Positions 45,994 to 55,592 of a stretch of DNA of 64,000 bases are shown in pieces. Position numbers and translations under genes: made by a program. The stretch comes from Cryptomeria japonica (Eukaryota; Streptophyta; Pinopsida; Cupressales; Cupressaceae), in assembly GCF_030272615.1 (NCBI RefSeq), contig NC_081415.1, positions 602,165,644-602,229,643 of the forward strand. The letters run 5' to 3'. Below the pieces are notes generated by a model. That model was not told where the DNA came from and ran no database searches. It saw only the letters and a program-made list of their open reading frames with translations. The stretch's first letter is position 1, and the number at the start of each line of letters is the position of its first letter.

Positions 45994-47800
45994 ATATCAG
46001 ACTCTGAGGAAAATTTCACTGATGAAGGTAAAGTGTCCCAAGAAATTGAAGATCTGAATAAAAGAGTTCACCATCTAATTTTGCTAAGAGCCCAAAAGGA
46101 AGCAAATAGGGAGAAGGAAGTCAAAGCTAAATTAATGGAGAGAGATAGGCTTCTTAGAAAAATAGCTAATCTTGAAATGCTAGCTAAGGAGAAAGAATAG
46201 AGTGATGAGGAAGGCCCTATGATTAGAGAAATTTTGATCCCTAAAGCCAAGCAAGCATATAGGTCAGTGGTCCAACCAAACAGGGAAGTATCTAGTGATT
46301 CTCAGCTTCCTACGACTAACGTGGATAAAGGAAAATAGAAATGGGTGGATGATGGAATTGAGTCTAAGACTATAGAGGAGATTTCTCATAGGTTGTCAGC
46401 ACATGAGAAAGAAATGGAGACAATGAGGAAATAAAAAGAGGATCTCCAAATGGAGTTGGAAAAGGCTGAATTGGAAGCCGCAAATCAGGAAGTTAAAAGA
46501 AAAATCAGTTACTTAAAGGCCCCCCCTATCACATTTCCATTAGAAGACCTTAGTAAGCCTGATCCTCAACAAGTTTCCCTTCCCCTGTTTAAGATTCAAC
46601 CTACAGTGCCTGCTAATATAGCCTCAGTGAGTCAAATCCCTATGAATAGTCAATATACCCAAGTATCTCAGTCTCCAATTCCAAAAGTTAGAATGACTAT
46701 GAGAAACAATAATGCTATCACTCTTTTTCAAAGGCGACCAATCAATTTAGAATAATATAGACAACTGTTCTTTGATGGGATCCCCGGATATCCCAATCAT
46801 GTTCCTACTGAGTTAAGAGACAGACTCCATAAATTTACTGGGAACAATGCAATTAGTGTTGAGGAACATTTGAAATCTTTTGGGGACCTAATAAATGATT
46901 ATGAGATAGTGGATGAAGATGTTATTATGAAACTGTTTGTCCAATGGCTAGTTGATGATGCAAGAGATTGGTATAGAGGTCTTCCAATAAATAGCATAGG
47001 ATCATGGAAGGATTTTAAAAATTGTTTCCAAGAGAAGTATGGTGACAAGACTAATGTGAGCTTCATGCTAAATGAATTCAATAACATCAGAAAGTCTGAT
47101 AATAAAATGGTTACTGACTTCAATGCCAGATTCCAAAAAGCCATGCACAGATTGTATGAAGTGATGAGATTAGATGATAACATGTGTTTAAATACTTATT
47201 ACAATGCATTTGATTCTAAGATGGCCTATATCTTGAGAGATAAGAATCCACATAACTTGAGAAATGCTTTTAGAATTTCTATAAATGTAGAAAGTAATAG
47301 AAAGGCATCCAGGAAGTTAGGAAGAAGAACAGATGGTAGATTATGGCAGGAAACAAAACAACAACTTAATAAAGTGTCTAAGGAGGATGATAAGATAGAG
47401 AAATTGGTTATTGCAATGAAGGATTTGACTGCCAAGGTAAACAAAAATGACAAGCCTCATCATAACTAGAAAGATAGATCCCCTAGATTGCATAACATGC
47501 CATGTAATACCAATTGGAAAGATGGCAAACCCCAAAATGAAAAGCCCAAAACCGCCCAAAATCAGGACACTCCAGATCCCTTGAAAGGGAAAACTGTCCA
47601 TAATATAGAAAATACTCCATGGTGTATTTCTTGTGATGGACCACATTCTCCTCATCAGTGTGCAGTGGCTCAGGCTCTTGAGGAATCTATGAGACAAGAA
47701 GCTGAGCCTAACATCAATATGTTTGAAACCATCATAGAAAGTGATGAGGAGTCTGTGCAAAGTGAATACAGTGATGTGCTAGATAATGAAAGGTTTGTTC
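45994..47800 (+). pseudogene. GyD gag (N-terminally truncated)
   Basis: One frame with point stops. A charged coiled-coil-like N-terminal part (DLNKRVHHLILLRAQKEA, MERDRLLRKIANLEML, then MELEKAELEAANQEVKRK) is followed by a Pro/Gln-rich linker. The capsid-like gag domain (46800-47340) includes EEHLKSFGDLINDYEI, LVDDARDWYRGL and WKDFKNCFQEKYGD. A basic region and a CxxCxxxHxxxxC knuckle (CISCDGPHSPHQC, near 47630) follow. The capsid domain matches the retrotransposon gag family that forms particles. Stops are at about 46198, 46338, 46432, 46753 and 47467; three of five are TAG. The true N-terminus is lost at the CopE junction. Confidence 0.85.
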
Positions 47801-48950
47801 AAGGACAACTAACCTTAGATTGGCATCCTACATTGAATGTGGTAACAATTGAGGATGAAGACGTTCATCTTAGAAGGCCTAGTGAGGAAGAAGTTAAAAA
47901 TCTCACTAAAGCTGCCATTGCCAAAGAAAAACACAACTATAACTTGAGGAGCACTAACAGAGACACTGATCAAGGTGAACCGGGTTCCATGTTCATAAAA
48001 GAGTTTACTCAAAAGGGGGTAGAGAGTAATGCTACTACTGTTCCTAAGATTGGTCAAGAAAAAGGGGAACAAGTTAAAGATGTACCCAAGAGTGCAAATG
48101 ATAAAAACACTAGTGATATACAAGGAGCTGCCACAGTGAAAAAGACAAGTCAGCTCAAGATAGAAAGAGTTAGAGCTAGTATTGAAACAAGTAATAGTTC
48201 TACATTTGACATGGCTCAAGCTCTTACTCAAATGAAGGTCACTATCCTATTAGTAGAATTACTAAAGATTAAAAAACATAGGGATGCAACCTTGTCTTTG
48301 TTTTCTAGTATATCTGATAGTGATACAGTCTTACCCAATGGCTCAGCTAGAATTGGAAAGGATCAAGAATTCCAAACCCCAAAAGTTTATGTTGGAACCA
48401 CTATCACCCAAGAGCCTTCACAGGTAGATCTTTTCTATGTTACTTTGTTAGTAAACAACCAGTTGATTAAAAACTGCATGATAGATTCAGGAGTTGCTGC
48501 TAATGTAATGCCCTATGGTGTTATGAAAGAATTAGGACTGTTACTAACTACTGTATATGGAAAATGCTATGATATGGATAATAGGGAAGTACCTGTGATA
48601 GGTAGAATGAAAGATGTTGAGGTAAAAATAGCAGCATTCCCCAAGGCAACTTATAAAATGGATGTTATTGTTACTGATACCAAGCCCCATTATGGTATGT
48701 TACTTTCCAGGCAATGGGCAGCACCAGTAGGAGGGAATGTTCAACTAGACTTATCCTATGCCACCATTCCAATCAATGGAAATCAGGTCAAATTGTATAG
48801 AGAGCCACGTGCTCCTAGGGTAATTGAAAATGTAAACCCTGATATGCTCAATTGTATGATTGATGTAGATCTTGACAACTTTAAACTTCAACCAATTTTA
48901 TGCCAATTGAAGAATATTGATCCCATTGTGGTCCAATTAGAAGCACAACA
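47801..48950 (+). pseudogene. GyD protease with long N-terminal linker
   Basis: Uninterrupted. A Lys/Thr/Asn-rich linker (47880-48350) leads into the retropepsin-like domain: LFYVTLLVNNQLIKNCM, the active-site DSG at 48484-48492 (MIDSGVAANVMP), DVEVKIAAFPKATYKMD and YGMLLSRQWAAPVGG. The Asp-Ser-Gly triad is intact and length is normal, so the domain may be structurally sound. It would process the polyprotein. It is followed in frame by aRNH after about 35 residues. Confidence 0.85.
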
Positions 48951-49370
48951 ATATGGATTATGTCAGATGTACTTTGATGTAGCTTGCTCCAAAGAAGGAT
49001 CTGGAGTAGGGGTTCTTTTTGTATCCCCATCAGGTATAACCTTCAAGTATTCATTCTTATTGGCCATCTAGTGCACAAATAATACTGCAGAGTATGAATC
49101 TCTATTATTGGGGCTTGAAGTTGCAAAGAAGCATGGAATCCAAATGTTGATAGTGTTAGGGGATTCAGAATTGGTTGTATCTTAGGTAAGATCTAGATAT
49201 GCATCCAAGAATGATAGGTTGAAGAGGTATAAACATGCAGTTTGGGATGTTATTGAGCATTTTAGTGCATTTTCTATCAATTGGATAGAGAGATCAAAGA
49301 ACATTATGGCAGATTTCCTAGCTAATGTTGCCTTGAAGAATGATGATGCAACATTAACCGGTATTTCCAC
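48951..49370 (+). pseudogene. GyD archaeal-type RNase H located before RT
   Basis: CQMYFDVACSKEGSGVGVL has the first catalytic Asp (codon 48976). CTNNTAEYESLLLGLE has the Glu (49090), IVLGDSELVVS the next Asp (49162) and NIMADFLANVAL the last Asp (49312). All four D-E-D-D acids are present. Two TAG stops (49069, 49183) sit where Gln is expected. In frame with protease and gag. In TatA, TatB and the usual Tat layout this domain follows the gypsy RNase H; here it is between protease and RT. It would degrade template RNA. Confidence 0.85.
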
Positions 49371-49779
49371 TATGGAAATAAAATCTAGGCTTGCTATTCC
49401 TGATAATGTGTACAATTGGCAAGTTTTTGCTGATGATGAAGACATTCTTAGGTTTATTCAATTTGTTGACAATTATGATGGACAGAAGATTGATTGCAAT
49501 GCACTGGTAGAGGTGGTTGATAATAGAGAAATAGTGTTTGGAAATGAGTTGGTCTAGTTGGAAACCATGAAATACCTAAAGGGCTAGTAGAGCTGGAAAG
49601 CATGTTCAGTTATAATGACAGTCACTTACATCAGCAGTCTACCACCAAATTGGAAGAACTAGAGGAAGTAAACCTGGGGACTAAATCATTCCCTAAGCTA
49701 GTATACATTGGGAAGAAATTACCCCCTCATGTCAGGACTAACCTTATTAATTTATTAAGGAAGTATAAACATGATTTTG
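49371..49779 (+). pseudogene. GyD aRNH-RT linker with frame change
   Basis: The gag-protease-aRNH frame ends with TAG at 49555. The RT frame, offset by -1, is open from just after a TGA near 49545. Segments NWQVFADDEDILRFIQF and YIGKKLPPHVRTNLI flank the change. Either a mutation, a real recoding site or two separate ORFs would explain it; no obvious slippery heptamer is visible. Confidence 0.6.
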
Positions 49780-50560
49780 CTTGGTCTTATGAAGACCTAA
49801 AGGCATATAGACAAGATCTTTTTCAGCATGAAGTTCCTTTACTTCCAGATGCTAAGCCTTTTAGACAGAAATAGAGACCCAGTAATCCCCTATTAGAGAC
49901 TAAGATGTAGCAAGAGTTGACTAAATTAAGAGAAGGGGGGATTATCAAACCTATAAGACATTCTTCATGGGTTTCCAATCTGGTCCCAGTAAGAAAGAAG
50001 AATGGGGACATTAGATTGTGTGTAGATTTTAGGAACTTAAATGTTGCTTCTTTGAAAGATAACTACTCTTCCCCAAATATGGAAGCCATGCTATAGAGAG
50101 TGACAGGATGTGACCTTTTATCCATGATGGATGGTTTTTTAGGATACAATCAAGTGTTAGTGAATGAATATGAATAGTTTAAAACTGCTTTCACTACTTC
50201 ATGGGGAACATATGTCTATGTGAGAATGCCATTCGGTTTGAAAAATGTTGGAGCTACATTTCAGAGAGCCATCAATGTAGCCTTCATAGAATTCATCAAT
50301 ATCATCATGGTGGTTTATCAAGATGATCTAACCTATTTTTCTAAGAAGGTTGATGATCATTGTGGACATTTGGAGAAGGTGTTCAATAAAGCTTTGGAAT
50401 TTGGTGTGTCACTAAATCCCAAGAAATGTCATTTTGGAGTCACTAAAGGAAAACTATTGGGACACATTGTTTCCAAGGAAGGGGTAAGGATAGACCCTAA
50501 AATAATTGAAGCAATAAATAAGGTGTTTGAACCTAAGAATGTAAAAGGTATTCAATCCTT
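49780..50560 (+). pseudogene. GyD reverse transcriptase
   Basis: DFAWSYEDLKAYRQDLFQH, EGGIIKPIRHSSWVSNLV, RLCVDFRNLNVASLKDNY, LLSMMDGFLGYNQVL (first catalytic Asp), MPFGLKNVGATFQRAIN and the active site YQDD at 50316-50327, then SLNPKKCHFGVTKGKLLGH. Full-length, in order, all catalytic acids present. Stops at about 49872, 49908, 50094 and 50175 are all TAG, at positions where Gln is common. Without them the domain would look functional. Confidence 0.9.
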
Positions 50561-51110
50561 TCTAGGCAAAGTGAATTTTGTTAGAAGATTCATTGCAAAC
50601 TTTGCAGAGATAGTGAAGCCTATTGTCAAGTTGCTCAAGAAGGATACCAAATTTTGTTGGGATCAAGAAGCCTCAAAGGCTTTTGCTGAAATTAAGAAGG
50701 CAATTCAGGAAGCACCAGTGTTAAAATCTCCTGATTATAGTAAGCCCTTTTCTCTATTTTCCTTTGCCTCATATCATACAGTAGCTGTAGTATTGTTACA
50801 AAAGGACAATGAGGGATATGAACATCCCATAGCCTTCTACAGCAAGTCTTTGCAAGTAGCAGAATTGAAATATGAGACCATGGAGAAACAAGCTTATGCT
50901 CTGGTTAAAGCTGTCAAGGTTTTTAGGCCATATCTAGTAAATGCAAATATCATTGCTTATGTCCCACATGCTGCAATTAAGGATATTTTGTCCCAGTCTG
51001 AAGTTATAGGGAAAAGATGCAGATGGATTAATAGAATCCAAGAATTTGACTTGGAGATAAAGATTACCAAATTGGTAAGAGGTTTACGTTTGGCTAAACT
51101 CATGACTGAG
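50561..51110 (+). pseudogene. GyD gypsy-type RNase H lacking catalytic acids
   Basis: The connection (FIANFAEIVKPIVKLLKK, FCWDQEASKAFAEIKKA) leads to PFSLFSFASYHTVAVVLLQ, where the catalytic Asp of the family YTDAS is Phe. KYETMEKQAYALVKAVK retains a Glu. IIAYVPHAAIKDIL has Val/Pro where TDH is expected. The end reads KLVRGLRLAKLM with no Asp. The frame is open without stops here, so the missing acids look like settled loss rather than random decay: a tether-like domain as in retroviruses, with aRNH doing the chemistry. Confidence 0.8.
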
Positions 51111-52441
51111 TCTAATCTTATGAATGTTGAAATACATAATGTTGAAGTCAAAGATACTTCAGTCACTAGCATTGAAAGGCAACCTTGGTACTCAGAGATA
51201 GTCCAATTCCTAAGAGATGTTGCATTCTCAGAAGGAATGACACATAATCAGAAAAGAACTCTAAAACTCAAGTCACAAAAATATGTGCTTATTCAAGGTG
51301 ATCTGTTCTGGAGAAAAAGAGATGGAGAATTACTAATGTGTTTGGATGAATTTTAGGCTAAAAAGGTATTGACTTAAATGCATGATGGAGTATGTGGAGG
51401 ACATTACTCTGCTAAGATAACTGCTAGTAAGGTAATCTGGGCTAGATACTATTGGCCTACCTTATTCAAAGATGCTCATGCATATGTTCAAAAATGTGAT
51501 CCATGTTAGAAATTTTCATCCAAACTGAAGTATGAAGGAGCCTTACCCCTAAATCCAGTCTCTGTGGAAGATCCTTTTATCCAGTGGGGCATTGATTTTA
51601 TTGGAGAGATTGTTAAGAGATCGGGGAGAGGTCACATATGGATCATAGTAGCCACTGACTATTTCACAAAATGGATAGAATCTATTCCTACAAGAAGAGC
51701 TACAAGTAAGGTTGTCATTGATTGCTTGATGGATAATGTAATAACTAGGTTTGGAACACCTGCTAAATTGGTAATGGACAATGCCATGAGTTTCAAATCA
51801 AAGGAGTTTGTAGGATTTTGTACCAGTCATGGAATACTCATATCTTACTCTTCACCTTATCACCCTTAGGGGAATGGACAAGTAGAATCGAGCAATAAAA
51901 TTCTTTTGAACATCATCAAGAAAATCCTAGAACAAAATAAAAGATCCTGGGATCAAAAATTGAAGTTAGCTCTATGGGCAGATAGAATAATAGTCAAAAG
52001 GGCCATTGGAATGTCACCTTTTGAATTGGTTTATGGTACCCAAGTCAGATTGCCAGTGAATAATGTTCTTCCAATTTATAAATTCTTGCAAAATGAGGAT
52101 ATGGAGTTATATGAACCAATGGAAAACAGAATATCCATATTGTGGAGGTGGAAGAACTTAGAACTTTGGCTCATAAGAGAAATCAGAAGATCCAATTGTA
52201 GTCCAAATACCTTTTTGATAAAAGGACATCATTAAGGAAGTTTTAAATTGATGACATTGTTCTTCAGTGAAATGCAAAAGGATAGGATAAGGGAAAGCAT
52301 AAAAGAATTGAATCATTATGGATTGGCCATTTTGTGGTCTGTGACTTAAATGGTAAGGATTCATATTTTGTGAGGAATGTGAATGATGAAATATAGGAAT
52401 TTCTAGTGCATGGACAATTCCGGAAACATTATTTCTCTTGA
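51111..52441 (+). pseudogene. GyD integrase
   Basis: After a linker (WYSEIVQFLRDVAFSEG), the HHCC region reads HDGVCGGHYSAK ... CDPC-stop-KFSSK. In the core the first Asp is at 51657 (VATDYFTKWIES), the second at 51777 (VMDNAMSFKS) and the Glu at 51885 (GNGQVESSNK). All three acids are intact. MSPFELVYGTQVRLPV, a basic helix, a GPY/F-like segment (SLWIGHFVVCDLNGK) and KHYFS-stop (52439-52441) follow. Stops include TAG within HP-stop-GNGQ and CDPC-stop-K, both standard Gln sites. A small frame wobble occurs near 52100-52240. Confidence 0.9.
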
Positions 52442-52451
52442 AGTCCATGCA

Positions 52452-52459
52452 CAGTAAGT
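52452..52459 (+). promoter_or_regulatory. Candidate splice donor just after GyD pol
   Basis: CAGTAAGT, a plant donor consensus, 12 bases after the integrase stop. It could produce a spliced subgenomic RNA for the extra ORF, with possible acceptors TTGCAG near 54556 or 54618. Speculative. Confidence 0.3.
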
Positions 52460-52922
52460 CCTTTGTTTGTATATATTTTGTTTCTTCCCTATTTTTTTGT
52501 TTGGGTTTGTGTTTTGGTCTGTTTCTCTAGAGTTTTTGAGTTTTCTTGTATTGATCTTTTGATCAACCATCCCCAGTCAGAGCCATTATTATCACTATTT
52601 AAAAATGGGTTTTCTTTTCCCATAAACTGGCTAAGTTTTGAAAGTTTGAATTAGACATGCTATCAATTGCTTCAGCTCTATGTTAGGTCTTAGGGGTTTA
52701 GGGTTTTTTAGTTCTAAATAGTTCAATGTTTTATCAAAAAACCCTTTGGTTCTATTTCTTCATTACTTTATCCACTTAAGTAATGGGTCCCAGGTTTGTA
52801 GGAAGTGTCCCCCCCTTGGTCATTTGCCTAGGCGGTCATTTGAATTAATCGTAAAATTTTACGCCTTATATATTTTCCTTCTAATGTTGTCGGGCCTAGT
52901 AAGTGGTGCACATCTCTCATGA
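52460..52922 (+). other. GyD post-pol non-coding region
   Basis: T-rich sequence with no supported gene; the ORF at 52463-52654 is hydrophobic by T-richness. A polypurine tract and LTR are not evident, which argues that the element continues into the repeat zone. Confidence 0.45.
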
Positions 52923-54380
52923 AGATCTATGGTTTTCACTATTTTGTTAGGTGAAGTTGCATGTGGTTTAAGACCCGCAAAATGGCAAAAATGAAATGCA
53001 TTCTAAATGGCAATTTTGGCCTGGTTTTAAAGAGGTCTCATCTTGTCCAAGACCCAACGACTAGAATTGTTTCGTAGCCCAAACTTGCAAGTGAAATACC
53101 TTTCATGAAATGGCAAAAGCGTTTGGTGGGACCCCGCATGCGAGGATTTTTTAAGTGACTAAAAGGTGATCAAGTCCCATTTGATCTGACGGTTCGCACT
53201 GTTTTGCAGGATGAAAATGCTTGACAGTTATCTTTCACGAAGTGGCGAAATGATGTGGCACTCCAAGTAGACAATCTAGCTGGTCTAGAGAGTGAGTGAG
53301 ATGGTTGCATGTGGCAGAGGCCACAATAGTCAGCGAGGTGAGTCCAAGGGTTAAAAGAAGGTGGGTCCCAGAAGTGAGTCATGCTGCGCGATAAGAGGTG
53401 ACTTGGCAGATACAGGTGGCAAGGATGAGGTGGAACCTAGTGTTTCTCTCAGTAAATGAAAGACTGACATGTCAGCTTTGAAAGTGACTAGATGCCAGGT
53501 GTTTGAGGTTGAGTCAGAGGGCCCACGTTCACCAGAGTTAGTTCAGATGATTAAGCATTGAGCAAGTAAAAACTAATCTAATGGCCTACGTGAATTCACA
53601 AGGGTAAGATGCTTATGCTTTATGCCCTACGAAATGGTGAAAAGGTTTTTTTGTACCCAAAGGTAGATGAAACATGAGGATAAAGGAGGTTCAACTTCAT
53701 TTTGATCCAACGGCTGGTGTTATTTCATGGTTGCGAGATGCTTGAAGGATATGCTTCGCGAAATAGCAAAAGTAAAAGGGGTTTGTCCAGGTGTCAAGCT
53801 AGATGGTGACGTGTATGTGGACACGTGCTTTCAGAAGAAGTTGAGGGCCCACCAAGGTGTAATCGGTGATAAAAGGAAGAGACACATGGCTGACATTGAA
53901 CTAGGCTTGAATGGTTTTCTAAAACAAATGGTTGAGTGCCACGTGGTAATCAATAACCAATAAAAGGTGGCATAAGCTAAGCAGGCATAAAGGGTTTCCC
54001 TTAAAGGATGGTCATCTCCAATTTGATCCAATGCCTCACATTGTTTTGTGGCCCAAATTTGAAAGATATTTATGCTTCACGAAATAGCGAAAGACCACTA
54101 GCAGTCAAGGTAAAGGTGTGGTTAATAAAGATGTTGGCGGTCCCGGTGAGAGTTAAATGCCGAGCAGTTAGAATTCCATCTAACGTCTAGTGAAGTTTTG
54201 CGAAGGAGAAGTGATTGAAAGATAAAGTCTGCAAAATGGCGAAAAGGAGGTGGGGTCCAGTGTGAAGGCAAGACTGTTAAGCTAGTATAACGGCCGATCA
54301 AGTTTCTGTCGATCGAACGGTTGGTGTGATTTTGTTTAACAAAATCGCCTGAAGGTTATGCTTTGCAAAAAAGTGAAAGA
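52923..54380 (+). repeat. About eight dispersed copies of a 75-80-bp repeat upstream of the extra ORF
   Basis: Copies at about 52923-52992, 53041-53120, 53172-53250, 53575-53645, 53700-53776, 54019-54092, 54180-54245 and 54301-54380. The core has TTTGATCCAACGG, then TTTTGTGGCC, AAATTTG, and ends TGCTTCACGAAATGGCGAAA. Spacers of about 50-330 bp are unrelated. CACGTG boxes occur at 53822 and 53940. Non-coding; ORFs at 53170-54190 are shadows. A promoter or enhancer role for the extra ORF is inference. Confidence 0.75.
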
Positions 54381-54751
54381 GTGAAAGGAAATAATTGTAG
54401 GAATGTTGTGACTCATTGGAGTGAAAATTTGAATTCTTTCAGGAATTCAATTCTGAAGGGATGGTCGAAGCATGCGGAATCAATGTTGCAGTTAAGACCC
54501 TGGGTACCATATATGATCTCTTGTCGATTGAGTAAAGGTATCATTCAAAATAATTGTTGCAGAAAAGGAGATACAGAGCTTTTGTCTTCAAATGTAGAGC
54601 CAGTTAATTCAGTTGCAGAGAAGATTCCTTCGAGCTAAAATTAGATTTTCTTGTACTCTTGTGTGGCAATTTCTTTGTCGTGTTTTAATTAAAGTCTTGG
54701 TTTGTCGCTGAACCATTTGGGGGTAGTATTTTGATTGCTTGCATTTTCAAA
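54381..54751 (+). other. Presumed leader of the GyD extra ORF
   Basis: Non-coding run between the repeat zone and the ATG at 54752. Contains TTGCAG acceptor-like sites near 54556 and 54618 and a T-rich stretch at 54645-54710. The ORF at 54363-54638 has no recognised features. Confidence 0.4.
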
Positions 54752-55592
54752 ATGGCACCTAAGAGAGAGTTTTCTGGGAAGGTTAATTATCAGGAGAGGG
54801 CCATTTGTGATGATTTTCTTGAGCAGTTGACATTGTCAACTAACTAGGCATCAAAAGTGAAAGAATTAGTGCCTAGAGCTCCTTGTTTGAAGATAGGAGA
54901 AGGGCTATATGATAAAGGTAACTGGTTAAGAGATCCATAGGTCAGATTATCTGGGTTGGGATTATTCAAGGTTGGTTTCGGAATGAGAAAATCTCTGGCC
55001 CCACAAAATAGCATCTAGGAATTAGATGTAGGGAAGTTGGTAGTTCCAAGGGTATTCATGGACATGGATCTATTGACTCAAATTGCACATAATTATGATC
55101 GAGTCACAAGAAGCATTAGGGACACAAATGGGAAAGCCCTCATTGAAATAAATAATGAGGAATTCAAAAGTTCTTTTGGGCTAAATGAGTTTAACAATTT
55201 TCTGGAACCCATTAACTTCAAATCATTAGCTCAGGTATATAGTGCACAGAGGAACCACCTTAGAAGTGGGCCTCTTAAGGAATTTTTTGTGAAGATAGGT
55301 GGGTTGATAGTTGTAGGACCCAACACAAAAGGGCCCTTCTCATTGAATCTATTCACCCTTAGGGCTAAGGGAATGTATTGGTCACTCTGCCAGATTTTAG
55401 GAGAAGATGCTGAGGCAAATATGCCCAATCACTACTTGCTAATGATTCCTCAGATTTTGAATCCTTCCCTTGCAATAACATTTGATTATGCTTCTTTCAT
55501 CACTGATGCTATCCATGGAGGGCTAATAGGAATAAAAAATGGGAAGCTGGATAGGCCTTTCAGATGGTATTCACTCCTTATGCATCTATTTC
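54752..55592 (+). pseudogene. GyD extra ORF, first part (interrupted by TatC)
   Basis: ATG at 54752 (MAPKREFSGKVNYQERAICD), chosen because it is the first ATG in a frame kept through 62424. Stops at about 54846, 54939 and 55016 are all TAG. From 55037 the frame is open: YDRVTRSIRDTNGKALIEI, EEFKSSFGLNEFNNFLEPI, RSGPLKEFFVKIGGLIVVG, DAIHGGLIGIKNGKLDRP, FRWYSLLMHLF. Globular and mixed alpha/beta in character, with no signal peptide or membrane helix, so not envelope-like. I do not recognise the family. Its place after integrase is that of an accessory gene. The frame is cut at 55593 by the TatC LTR. Confidence 0.65.

Noticed and set aside
47815-48231. 138-codon minus-strand ORF
   Set aside because: Opposite the continuous GyD linker-protease frame, which has clear protease motifs.
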